Of a DNA stretch of 64,000 nt, positions 53,401 through 63,840 are shown in pieces. The number at the start of each line of letters is the position of its first letter. Within the stretch, counting starts at the first letter, position 1. The stretch is from Persicaria tinctoria. Taxonomy: Eukaryota; Streptophyta; Magnoliopsida; Caryophyllales; Polygonaceae. The stretch covers positions 39,410,892 through 39,474,891 of the forward strand of contig JBANSL010000002.1 of NCBI GenBank assembly GCA_037127255.1, in the 5' to 3' direction. A program made the position numbers and the translations under genes. A model generated the notes under the pieces. That model did not search any database. It saw only the letters and a list, made by a program, of their open reading frames with translations, and was not told the DNA's origin.

Positions 53401-54453
53401 TTAACCCCCCCCCCCCCCCCAAAAAAAATAGCAAAGATTCCGGTTAGAAGTGGTTGAAAATAACTGGGACAGAGGAGAGAGAGAGAGGAAGCGGGGTAGA
53501 GAGAGAGGCAACAAAGAAGTTATTATGCAGAGAGAGAGGAAGCGGGGGAAGTTAATGTGGATAGACAAAGAGGAAGAGTGAGAGAGGAAGACAGTTTAAT
53601 TTGAAAATTGTCGAGTTCAACTGCATCTCACGGCTTACAAAAGAGGAAGATAGAGAGAGGGCAACAGTTGCTCATGCAAACATGAGCAAAACAAGAAGAG
53701 GAAGAAGACGACAGAGCAAGAGAGGAAAAGAAGAAGCCAAGCCGAGGAAGAAGACGACAGAGCAAGAGAGGAGACAAAGAGGCCGATTTTGAAGTAAGTA
53801 AACCCTCACAATGCCGATTAAATACGTTTTGCTTGGATTCGTAGGGGAGGAACCGATTTGAAGAACCTAAACTGGTTTTGATTGTGTGAAAATGGGAAGA
53901 AGGGGTCGAATGGGTTAACAGTGCGCAATATCGCCCTGTCATGTAGGAAGCAACCGACGTCAAGTTAAAAACAAAGGGTGGAAAGTTTGGGAACTGGGGT
54001 TTGCACGTCTGGGAGAGAAGGGAATTTTTGGGAATGGGGAAATTGGGCAACTGTCTTGTCGAATCCAACTTATCAGGAGCAGGGTGAGTGTAGATACGTC
54101 CAGTTTAGGGGGGAATTGGGCGAAATGGGGCGTATGACTGTAGATACGTTCAATTTTGGGGGAAATTGGATGAAATGCGGCACATTAGGGTTAGGGAAAA
54201 TGTTAGAAAGGGTGAAACGTTTATGTGGAATCAACATTATTTGGAATAGGGTGACTTGTGTGCAATTGGAGATGTATAGATTGAATAAGTATACTGTCAT
54301 GTATTCACAAGTATGTGTCATGTGTACATGTGTTTGTGTCATGTTACATTTGATATTGATATGAAGGGAACCGTGGGTTGGGGGAGACGAATTGATTTGT
54401 AGAATACTGAATTTTGGTCTCCCATCATACAGGATATCTGGTGAATATTAAAA
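53401..54453. other. GA-rich leader region, no gene
   Basis: C18 run with A8 (53407-53431), then GAGAGAGAGGAAGCGGGG repeats (53478-53560) and a doubled AGGAAGAAGACGACAGAGCA (53698, 53743). From 53930 the TGTCATGT word appears. TAGATACGT(C/T)CA-TTT is doubled at 54091 and 54141. Likely the 5' region of the DUF1985 gene or element. Confidence 0.4.
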
Positions 54454-54454
54454 A

Positions 54455-55217
54455 TGTCGCAGCGAAGTGTAAAGAAGATTGTAGACCGTAGAGCTCAAAC
54501 CTCCGGTGCGGTAAGATGGCTTTCGTTCGAGTAATGTAAGTTGTGATTGTTGTGCTGCAGTGTGAGTGACATGTTGAAGTCTGTGCAGGTTGTGTACGCC
54601 GTCGAGGAAGACAGACACTTCAAAGCAAAATTAACCAACACTCCCGGATGCAGCTTCTAGTAAACATTGACAACCGGTTGAGCGAGTCCAATTGGAAGCA
54701 CCTGATGGACAACCCATTGGAGAGCGTTGCAAGACTGGGCACAAGGGTCCAGTTCTCGGGACAGCCTGTACACTACGTTCTCTAACGACAATTGAAGACG
54801 AAGAAGGAGAATGAAACGTGGTACAAGATCCATGATGCAGCGAAGTGTAAAGAAGATTGTAGACCGTATAGCTCAAACCTCCGGCGCGGTAAGATGGCTT
54901 TCGTTCGAGTAATGTAAGTTATGATTGTTGTGCTGCAGTGTGGATGACATGTTGAAGTCTGTGCAGGCTGTGTACGCCGTCGAGGAAGACAAACACTTCA
55001 AAGCAAAATTAACCAACACTCCTAGATGCAGTTCCTAGTAAACATTGACAACAGGTTGAGCGAGTCCAATTGGAAGCGCCTGACGGATAGCCCGTTGGAG
55101 GGTGTTGCAAGACTGGGCACAAGGGTCCAGTTCTCGGGACAACTTGTACACTACGTTCTCCAACGACAATTGAAGACGAAGAAGGAGAATGAAACGTGGT
55201 ACAAGATCCATGATGCG
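54455..55217 (+). repeat. ~381-bp tandem duplication of the DUF1985 gene 5' part
   Basis: Copy 1 from about 54457 and copy 2 from about 54838 share CAGCGAAGTGTAAAGAAG, the AACATTGACAAC-GGTTGAGCGAG phrase, and the text up to CATGATGC. Copy 1 has a TAA at 54782 where copy 2 has CAA. Copy 2 lacks the ATG start codon of the first exon (ATGCAG at the joint instead of ATGTCGCAG). Confidence 0.85.
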
Positions 55218-57812
55218 GTCGTGAGGTTCTCAATAGCTGAGTTCGCCCTTGTCACCGGTCTCAACTGTGGCTATGGCGAAGTGCCCGAGGACAACGCGGC
55301 GTTTGAGAAGGCAGTGTTTGATTTCTTTGGAGTTTCAAAGTTGAAGATGTCCGAGTTCGAGGTGCAGTTCCGTGTGGCAATGGCATATGAGAAATCGTCA
55401 ACCAAAAAGTTCAAATTTGTCATGTTGATGCTGGTCGAGAGAGTATTGTTCGAGAAGGAACCCAAAAACTACATTCACGGGTGGGTGGTCGACCTTGCCA
55501 GCGACATTGACAGGTTCTCGGCGTTTCCGTGGGGTCGGCTTTGCTACGAGCGAACGAACGAGTTCCTGAACCGTGCAATCGAGAGGAAGCTCCAACGGGA
55601 TGAGGGCAGCTCCAATGCACGCCCAGCCTATTGCCTTCTGGGTTTCCCTCTCGCCTTCCAGGTTCGTACACAGATCTCACTGAACGCCGTATACATGTTT
55701 ACTAGGCGTCCAATATTTATTGACTGGACAACGAGTGAATATTTAGTGGACAACATTTGTTTGCAGCTATGGGTGTACGAAGCCCTCCCTCCAATGGCCG
55801 ACCAATTCGCAAACTTCATAGATGAGAAGTTGTACCCCAAGTGTCTGCGATACGAGTTTAGAGACCCGAACCTCGAGTATGCCTCCATCGAAACCCGACT
55901 GCAGGAGGCTAAGGAGCTCGGGCACTTCAATGACCCTACAGCCATGAGGCCGCTTCTACTCCCCGATGAAGTGAAGGGAGCTACCCGTTTGTACCGCGAT
56001 GCCCGAAACACTCACAACAAGCGGGACAACTTCTTCGATGACATTGTCCGGGAGTTCGTATTCGCAAATGTCAAACCCTCACCAAAGAAACAACCAAAGG
56101 GAGCACGTGGGTCAACGCAAGAATCAGGGGAGGGCACACAGACACAAGTTACCCTATTAAAGATCGAGTCACGGTTACTGGCAAAGATGGAAGACATGGT
56201 GAAGAGTATAACCACGGAGGTAGCCTCGAAGATGGCCACGCTTGAGGAGGCAATTGAAAACATGAAGAGGGAACTGAGGTGGAAGGGGACTCGGGAGTTG
56301 GAGAAGCAAGAGGAAGTTCTGGGAAAGGAGGTAAGGTTATCCTGGTATCAGATCAGAATCGTCATGTCATTTTATTTTACTGTCATGTTGTTCATATTGG
56401 ATGTCCTGTGCATGTCGGTACATGTCATGCCAATTCCAGTATATGTCAATTTACTCAGACGTCATGTGCTTAGTTTCAGGGATCAGTGAAGGACAAGGAT
56501 AAGGGCAATGAGGACGAGGACAAGGACAAGGGCAAGGACAAGGGAAAGGATGAGAGAGAGCCCACGAAGGAGGACAAGGTCAAGGCCAAGGCCAAGGCCA
56601 TAGAGGTTTGCGCATGAGACTGTCATGTTAAGATATATCTGATGTCATGTCAATTGTTTTTTACTCTCATGTTAAACGCACCATGGGCTGCAAGTTGCAG
56701 GAGGATTTGGTGGCACCCAGTGCCTCCGAGGTTGAGGTTGAGTCTGAGGTGCCCCTCCTACGCCCGAGAAGAAGCACCCGTCAACATCCTAATACGTTGT
56801 CCCAGGTGGACGAAACTCAACCAGTGAAGAAGCCGCGTGTGGGCAAGAAGTCAGTGGATGCCGCCGAGCTAGGCATGGCGACGAGGGAAGATGTTGATGC
56901 GTTCGCTGCGTGGATGAAGAACGGAAGTGACCTCGTCCGATCAGTCGAAGGCACCCTACTGGAGAAGCAGTTCTTTGGGACACTTCAATCACCGACCACC
57001 TGGGTGTCATCCGAGGTTAATTACGTTCCTACATCGTGGTTCGATGCATCACCTTCTTCCTGATATGATCTTCCATATAAATGATTTTTCCTTGCGTCCA
57101 GCATATTGAGCAAGCTTGCGCCCTCCTGCGGATGGACATTAACGCAGGTGACAAGTACGAAGGGGTTGCCGTTCTTGATTTCTGCTGGGGGTATCTGCTG
57201 CAGAAGAAACTGGCGGATGCGAAAGGGAACCTTGACGTGGTGAAGGGGGATGACACGGTGACCCAATACGTCGATGGCAAGTTGCCGCAGATGTTTCATA
57301 CGGGTTGGGCCAATGTCGACCGGTTATTGGCACCTTGGAATCTGAAGAACAAGCACTGGGTGGCCCTTGACATCAACTTCGCGGAGTGGACATTGGACGT
57401 CTACAATCCCGACATAAGCCACGTCGCTGAGCGCCATATGTCGGGCCTCCTGAAGCCGGTGACCCACCTCCTCCCCATTTTGATGAACACTCACCCCGAA
57501 CTTCGAGTCAAATGGGTCGGCAAAGCCCCGAAACCCTTGGCGTACAAAAGGGTGAAGGGGATTCCCCAAAACAAACAATCGTAAGTCATTATTGCCACTT
57601 CATTTATAAAAAATTGTCACAGGTTGGGTGAGCATATTTCGTTATTGTGATGTAGGGGCGACTGTGGTCCATACGCCATCCGTTACCTGCAGCTTCTCGC
57701 GACCGGCGACACCAAGTTCCGTGACCTGGATGATCAATTCATTGCGGCGTACCGCCAATCCCTTTGTGTTTCCGTCTTTCACGGACGTCTTACAACCCCA
57801 TTCGATCCTTAA
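55026..57812 (+). CDS. DUF1985 - Ulp1 (C48) cysteine protease, transposon-borne, uninterrupted
   Basis: Five coding exons join in frame: 55026-56330, 56480-56605, 56701-57015, 57102-57580 and 57656-57812, all GT-AG, giving 793 residues. Residues ~35-190 form a DUF1985 region (FSGQLVHYVLQ, RFSIAEFALVTGLNCG). A lysine/glutamate-rich low-complexity linker follows (~435-480). The C-terminus is a Ulp1-like protease with KHWVALDINF (His ~667), LDVYNPD (Asp ~686) and GDCGPYAIRY (Cys ~745), so the catalytic triad is present. C48 proteases remove SUMO; in plant MULEs and Helitrons such genes accompany transposases. The true start may lie upstream in the duplicated exon; 55026 is the first ATG that gives an open frame. 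No disabling change was found. Confidence 0.7.
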
Positions 57813-58180
57813 AAAAACTCCCCCATTGATTTTATATACATTGTTGGTTTGTGTAGACTTGTTGGTTGGTTTAGACCGCATATTGGCTGGTATGCTGACA
57901 GTTGTTGCTTCATTTGAAACTGATGTTTGTTGGTTTTAGACATTTGGATATGCAGTTATTGGTGGTTTGTGGTATTCGTTGGTTTTAATTATGACATGTC
58001 AAATGCAATAAATGTCATGTCAATACGAGGATAATGTCATGGCAAAAGCGGATATTGTCATGTCAAAAGTGAGTAATGTCATGTGACATTCCGTTAAGAT
58101 AATAGAACAAACTAGAACTAGAACAAACTAGAACAAAACCCCCCATACAAAGTTGCAGAAAGACAGCATACTTCATTGAG
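57813..58180. other. Non-coding, dense TGTCATGT motifs
   Basis: 3' flank of the protease gene. Six copies of TGTCATG(T) or its inverse ACATGTCA between 57990 and 58085. No frame of interest. Confidence 0.6.
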
Positions 58181-58257
58181 AAAGCCGTCTAACAAAAATG
58201 GGCTAACTATGCACTTAATTGTGAAAGGCGCCGCAAATGGAAGTTCCTATGCCCCCG

Positions 58258-59044
58258 CTAGGTGCGGCGGCGCTTCTGCAATTTCCCAGCCACACCCATC
58301 CACTCTGTTGGTTCAAGTTTCACAGTCGTCGGAAACGCTCCGGTCTTCCCTTTTTCGCGTTGGTATGCTTCCTCTACTTCCCTTACCGCTCGCTCCGCTT
58401 CGTGATCCCATGGGCTAACTACATCCTCGACGTCACTGCTCACAGAAATTACCTGCTTCCCACGACCATAAGCGACTACGTTGTCCAACTCATCACCTGG
58501 TTCTAACTGGACACGTGGATATTCTAACTGGACGATTGATTCTAACTGGACACTGTTCGTTTCGAACTGGATCGACACCTTGTGCTACCAAAACTTCCAA
58601 TTCTTCATCCCCTGCCAAGCGGGGTTTCGTTTTAAACTATGGGTGATCTTCTTGGGTCAAGGGTGGGCCACCTCCAACTGAATGGGCAGTTATGGATCCT
58701 TCCGTAGTGGTGAAATCTCCGCCAACCTTGTGTACCAGGGAGACATGGAGGTCGATAGGCCAGAATCGTTCACCGGAAAGACCGTTTACGAACTTGTAGG
58801 CCTGCAAGTCTTCGTCATCCCCAATGGAAAAAGGTATACACCCTTCCTTCTTCGGCTTTACATATGTGAGCTCGACGTCATGCTTCCTCCCATCGACATT
58901 AAACTTGGCCATCAGTTGTTTCTTCAGAGAGACGTAGTCAATACTTTCGTCTACCAGTATGGCCTTCTGACTCCTCGATGACTTCACGACCCAAGTGCCC
59001 TCTTCACAAGCCCACCATCCGCCAAACAATATAGTGATACACAC
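58258..59044 (-). pseudogene. PB1-like N-terminal fragment of a MULE protein
   Basis: Minus-strand exon from ATG 59044: MCITILFGGWWACEEGTWVV, YVSLKKQLMAKFNVDG, VELTYVKPKKEGCIPFSIGD and DEDLQAYKFV. This is the small ubiquitin-like/PB1-like domain that starts many MULE-encoded proteins (usual text ILFGG-W, L---L---F, Y--P--EG--P--I--D-DL--Y). A second minus frame, 58578-58258, carries three VQLE repeats and an acidic tail. The zinc, DDE and SWIM parts of a transposase are absent, so the element cannot move itself. Whether it is an intact short gene or a remnant is unclear. Confidence 0.6.
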
Positions 59045-59306
59045 AGACGATTTCTCCCCTGTTCCATTAGTTAGAGCGGGGATATTCAGTTTTACAGGGA
59101 GAAGAACATATTATACGGAGAGACGTATCGCATAACCTAAATAGAAGGAAGACTTACTCATTTCCTCCAAGAAGTCGGTGTTTGTCCAGTTAACCCCAAT
59201 AGGTGTCAAGCGCGTGAATGGGTTTATAGTCTCCCCCTCCTCCCTCCTCTCCCTCTTATTCTCTGCAGGCGCAAATGACAGGGCGGGAGATTTAATCTCA
59301 CTCCCG

Positions 59307-59312
<6 letters not shown>

Positions 59313-59353
<41 letters not shown>

Positions 59354-59367
59354 TCTCTCTCTCTCCC
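59313..59367 (+). repeat. (TC)n microsatellite
   Basis: About 27 TC units with two CCC interruptions. Confidence 0.95.
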
Positions 59368-59979
59368 CTGTCTTATCAACTGTCATTCTCTACCCTCTGC
59401 AAGATTCCCCCCCCCTTTGGTCTCTCTGGATTTTTTGTTGGGTCAAATTTTATTCATTGCTTTGAACTTCATATGGTTTGAAAATGTATTTCGTGGTTTG
59501 AAATTAATATGGGTATACTTTCCTATGGTTTTGCATTTTATGAGTATTAAGTGTGAGTGGGAAACCCAGGTTTATACGAAGGTCAAACTTTTACTAAAAC
59601 CCCTTCAAAATGTGTCCAGTAGAAAACTGTTTGTTAACCAGTTGCGAATAATTGACCGGGTAGTTGGTTTTAAGGGGTGTCATGTATCCTCTAACGACAA
59701 GAAGTAAATCCCCTTCGTTTATGTCATGTCAGAAATGACACGTGTCATGTATACACCCGAACACTTCCATGTTAATTATAGACAACAACAAAACACTGCA
59801 ATTTAATCCCTATTGTTTTTTGTTTCGTTTTTTTTCTCAACGGTCACATGCTGAACAATGTTGATATTTCCCAAACACCCCACTTATATGATAGCCATTC
59901 ACCATCCAAACTCCCTACAAATTGGTGAAGTTAAATCCCCATTTCCATTTAACAACTTCTCCAACATCCCTTCAACAAA
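59368..59979. other. Non-coding interval before the Agenet gene
   Basis: Contains TGTCATGTCAGAAATGACA with ACGTGTCATG at 59722-59753 and GTGTCCAGT at 59612-59620. Probably promoter/5' region of the Agenet gene. No TATA assigned. Confidence 0.4.
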
Positions 59980-60601
59980 ATGGCATCCTCTTCACACCAC
60001 CGTGACTCCTCATCTAGCCTCCCTCCCCGACCTGTCCCCATCGTCATATCATCCGACGAATCGGACGATGGAGGTTTGTCGATCACTTCATTCATGTAGA
60101 TTTCAGTTGTGCTACTTGTATAATTATACTACCTTATTTTTGTTAATTTATGCAGGACCAATGTCGCCACCGTCGTACCGACGAAATCAAAGAGTAGAGA
60201 TTGTCGGTCGTGAGTCTGGGATGCTCGGGTCGTTCTACGAGGCGACCCTTGTACGCAAACTGGACCCTAACTGGGAGGTCGAATATGTGACCCTCCTACG
60301 CAACAACAGAAGAGAGCTACTGAGGTAGGTCATCCCGGTGCAACGAATTCGTCCCCGACCGGCTCGTATTTCGTACGAAGCCTACATGCCCGAAGACCGT
60401 GTCGACTGCCGCGACAACGATGGGTTTTGGGCCGGGAGGGTCCTTGGTGTGTCCGGTTATGGGAGTGACCTAACTTTCACGGTCAACTTCCCACTGAGCG
60501 ACGAGACGTCTGATCATCGTGCCCGCAATATGCGCCCACACTTCGACTGGGATGGATACAGATTCACCATGCAGCCGCAATTTCGCTTCTTGTTACCGTA
60601 A
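59980..60601 (+). pseudogene. Agenet-domain (Tudor-like) protein gene with one stop
   Basis: Exon 1 59980-60073 (MASSSHHRDSSSSLPPRPVP, then ISSDESDDG, a SUMO-interacting-motif-like VIVISSDES), exon 2 60156-60601, GT-AG. Exon 2 reads RRNQRVEIVGRESGMLGSFY, EYVTLLRNN, then after a TAG at 60326-60328 VIPVQRIRPRPARI, DRVDCRDNDGFWAGRVLGVSG and MRPHFDWDGYRF. These are two Agenet repeats of the plant Tudor family that bind chromatin or RNA-related ligands. The stop replaces what is normally a glutamate-type codon (GAG to TAG). About 180 residues in all. Agenet genes can travel with transposons; here the setting suggests that. Confidence 0.75.
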
Positions 60602-61370
60602 ATTTCGTTTACAATGTCTTCTATGTTGCTACTCTCTCCTACTATCTTTTAAATGTTTGCTCCTGTGTTGTATTTGATTAATGCAAGTGAATCTGTCTCT
60701 GAGATAGTGTGTCCAGTATATTTCGATTTCTGTCATGTCGTATTCATGTTGTGTCCAGTTACAACTACGCGATTACTAGTCGACCCACGAATTCACCTCC
60801 ACCCACTTTATTCTTATTCCATAGTTTTTCTCTTCAACTTAACATGTAATTATAAGTATGTTTATGCCCCCTCACTGTCACTCTTATCCATTCGATTCCA
60901 ATATGGGTAAAGCATACTAGTGTTGACCGGAGATAACGAAATCATGGCATCCAAATATGGGTAAATATTATAATTGGGCACACATAAAACAATATGTCAT
61001 TATAGCGAATCTGCTTCTCCCATAAATCTTCTCCATTCGATAATGGTAGTAAATGACCTGTGTTTTTCAAAGTTACAATCGTGTCCAGTGAAATACAATG
61101 TGACATGTGTATCTAATATGGTAGTAAATGACCTGTGTTTTTCAAAGTTACAATCGTGTCCAGTGAAATACAATATGTGACATGTGTATCTAATATGGAT
61201 GTTCAGTTACAACTTACTGCTTACACGTGATCCTTCAAATAAACCCCCCGGACCCTTCCTTCTTCAATTGGTGTTATGTGAAACTTATAATTTAGTTGAA
61301 AGAATCTTTTTCCCCCTCACTGACACTCTCACTGATCTCTCTATCCTCTCAGCCTGCACTTTTCTATTTA

Positions 61371-61423
<53 letters not shown>

Positions 61424-61716
61424 TCACTCACTTTTCTATTTAACCCCCCGGACCCTTCCTTCTTCAATTGGTGTTATGTAAAACAACTACTTTTTCCCCT
61501 CCTCTCTAACTGGTCTTTGCTTTTCAGGAGTAGAGATGTCTCCCTCCCTCTATCTCTCACTGTACATGAAAAACGGAGATGGAGTCCAATTGTACCCCAC
61601 AGGCTGACCTGCTACCGGCTACCCTTGGCAAGTGAATATCCGCTTTTTAGCAATTTTTTCCGGATTGAGTTACTCATGCAAAGCTTTCGGATAATAGGGT
61701 TATTTTAGCAAAAGGC
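60602..61716. repeat. Non-coding right part with tandem duplications and microsatellites
   Basis: A 78-base unit (AATGGTAGTAAATGACCTG...) is doubled at 61042 and 61120. A ~45-base phrase (AACCCCCCGGACCCTTCC...) occurs at 61240 and 61443. Between them lies (TC)16 followed by (AC)11 and CTCA units (61373-61431). GTGTCCAGT occurs at 60709, 60751, 61081 and 61156. No gene. Confidence 0.7.
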
Positions 61717-62300
61717 CCTAAGTAGAATTATATATGATCTTTAATATTTTTCAATGTAATTGATAATTTTTTACAAGAAAATTATACCATGTTTTCAATA
61801 CTTGATGCATAATAAATTTAAAAAAAAATTATCATATGATATAAGATATAAGATGTCTTCATAATAAAAATATGTGTTATAAAATAATAGATATACGATG
61901 GATATTGAAAATTCTACCACATGGCATTAGTTTATATATCACGTTCCCTCAGTACACCGCAAATTAACGCTGAATCCGATGTTATTACAATGTTGAATCC
62001 AGCGTGGTACACCGTGAAATCCCACGTTGTTGATCCACTTTTAATTTCACATGGGAATAAAAATTCGAACGTTGTAAAAACGTCAAATTCAATGTTGTCC
62101 ATAACGTAAAATTGGACGTTGCAGTATGAAAGCCCAATGGGTTCGATCGGACTTGTCTAAAGAAGTACAACATCCAATTGAACGTTGCATTCAAAATGTC
62201 TAATTAGATGTTGGAAGTTCAGGCTTGGTTAAAGAACTACAGCGTCCAATTGAACGTTGCATTCAAAACATCTAATTAGACGTTGTAAGTTCAACAACCC
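61717..62300. repeat. AACGTTG-type subterminal repeats (CACTA-like)
   Basis: Short words AACGTTGCA, GGACGTTGCA, CACGTTG, AGATGTTGG recur about ten times from 62020. A ~73-base unit containing CCAATTGAACGTTGCATTCA is doubled (62168 and 62240). Dense short direct and inverted repeats of this kind are typical of the subterminal zones of CACTA elements, but no CACTA terminus is seen. 61717-62000 is AT-rich without features. Confidence 0.5.
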
Positions 62301-63086
62301 CTGTAAAAAGGATGATCAAGGCCACATTTGAAAATGCAACACAACAATTCCACATTTCTTTCCTTCCATGAAGCCGGCTACGAGTGAACATTATGGATCG
62401 AAGGAGGCGGTTATGACTGAACATCGCGGATCGACCCTCTACATTGATTTTGTAATCAAATGGGTTCGGGGTACCGAACACCTTATGCGGAGTCCGATTG
62501 TGCTTGTCACCATCCAGAATACAATGGCATTGATCCTTGCACACTGTTTCGAATTGAGTGTCTCAATGACACTCACATTTCAGAACCTATCGAGTTCGAG
62601 TGTGGGTACTGCACCCGTTTTTGTCCCGGCATCCCTGGAGTGTATTACAAGAGGGTTGGGGACCTTCTGCTTCAACACACTGCATTGTTCTTCCCTGATA
62701 AAGATTAAAATGGAGGTCATGAACTTTGCATTCAACGGGATAAAGATTAAAATCATTCCAAAGATGAACTAATTAGGTCATAGTCAATTGTTAAAAATGT
62801 TGTTGTTATCCGTGTTCTAACAATGTTGTTGTCTTCGTTTGTTTTAGTAACGTTGTTGTGTTTATTAATCGTTATCTGTGAAGTTAAGTTTAGACAGGTG
62901 AATGCTCGTTGTCAATATGTAGAATCCATCAAAACAATCATTCAAACAGAACAAAATAAAAATAACATGCAATCACCAAACATATACAATCTATCATCAA
63001 ATACACAAAAAAAAAGTCTAGCTAGAGTTGCCAATCTAACGAAATGATCCAATAACGCTCATGATCTGCGCGTACAACTATTCAAA
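62301..63086. other. Unassigned, exon-like fragment then AT-rich DNA
   Basis: 62460-62708 is open on + (GYRTPYAESDCACHHPEY, CTLFRIECLNDTHISEPIE, FECGYCTRFCPGIPG), cysteine-rich and exon-like, overlapping another open frame at 62368-62772. I do not recognise either. 62770-63050 is A/T-rich without coding signal. Confidence 0.25.
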
Positions 63087-63545
63087 TTAAGCATGTCCGA
63101 CCGCAACCTGAATACCCCGAGTAATCTTCTGGAGGTGGTTCTGGCACTCAGCTGGAATTATGGTGCAAACTGGCTTGTCTGGGTGCGTAGGCGCCGCTGG
63201 ATCATCAGGCACGAGTCTCGTGGGCAACACATAACCTCGACTTTGGGATTTGAACCAAGCTAGGTAGACAGCTGAGACGCCTCCCTGATAGCTCTCGCGT
63301 GTCATCCGGTGACAGTGATAGGGTAGAATATGTTAGGGTACTCTGAGTTCCACCGTGCATGTTGCATGGCAAAGATCATGACATAACGCTTCTTCAGCCG
63401 ATGATGTCGCTGCACCACGGTGGGTGGGATGACGTCCAATGGGAACTCCTGAACGCAACCAAACTATCGGAGCATCCTATCTGTCATGTATGGCTCCTCG
63501 ATGCCACAAAAGTTGATGGTGCCTTGATAGGTGGACGACCGATAC
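63087..63545 (-). pseudogene. PMD-family C-terminal fragment (second copy, different gene)
   Basis: Minus strand: TYQGTINFCGIEEPYMTDRM then LR, a TAG, and FGCVQEFP; then RHHRLKKRYVMIFAMQHARW and YLAWFKSQSRGYVLP. PMD proteins have at this place text like VEWH-PDRV-RQFG--Q-IP...W...Y..WY---TRR-I, so the stop replaces the conserved glutamine (CAG to TAG). A frame change lies near 63310. It belongs to a different copy from the 8-14 kb MULE and may be part of a MULE or CACTA element running off the window. Confidence 0.6.
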
Positions 63546-63659
63546 TGACCTGCAAAATCAAGATCTCTGCTGAAAGGCATCCATGCGACCTATGTGGTAA
63601 ACGTGATATTAGATAAATAATCAAACCGACATCCACGGTTAAAATCATAGGAACTGACC

Positions 63660-63840
63660 AAACGTTACCTGCAGCAAGATCGGCAACACCTCAATCAAAT
63701 CGTCCTCAATCGAACTGCAGCAAAATCGACAGCACCTCGATCGCTCAACCTCGCTCGCTTCTCAGACTCCATCAAATCGTCCTCAATCGAACTACAGCGA
63801 AATCGACAGCACCTCGCTCGCTCGCTCCCTTGCAATTCGA
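63660..63840 (+). repeat. Tandem duplication of an ATCGACAGCACCTCG-containing unit
   Basis: A ~100-base unit with ATCAAATCGTCCTCAATCGA and AATCGACAGCACCTCG occurs at 63690 and 63773. Rich in TCGCTCG words. Non-coding 5' region of the PMD-type fragment on minus, or element end. Confidence 0.65.

Larger units (their letters stand above)
53356..61716. mobile_element. Possible MULE derivative carrying DUF1985-Ulp1, PB1-like and Agenet genes
   Basis: Imperfect inverted ends: GGTCAAGTTTGCTAGCC-TAACCC at 53356 versus GGGCCTTTTGCTAAAATAACCC on minus from 61716, with about two thirds of the next 40 bases alike. Gene content (DUF1985 plus C48 protease on +, a PB1-like MULE N-terminal fragment on -) is that of Ulp1-bearing plant MULEs. 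The transposase core is missing. No target duplication found, so the borders are tentative; shared short motifs across 54.0-61.2 kb support a single unit. Confidence 0.4.

Noticed and set aside
53356..53440. Perfect MULE terminal repeat and TSD for the DUF1985-Agenet unit
   Set aside because: Only an imperfect match (about two thirds over 40 bases) and no matching 9-bp duplication were found, so the borders are kept as tentative only.
54631..55233. Minus-strand twin frames with HHGSCTTFHSPSSSS text
   Set aside because: Antisense of the duplicated DUF1985 gene 5' region.
61184..61708. 174-codon frame with LSLSLS and HTHTHT
   Set aside because: Runs through (TC)n and (AC)n microsatellites; low complexity only.
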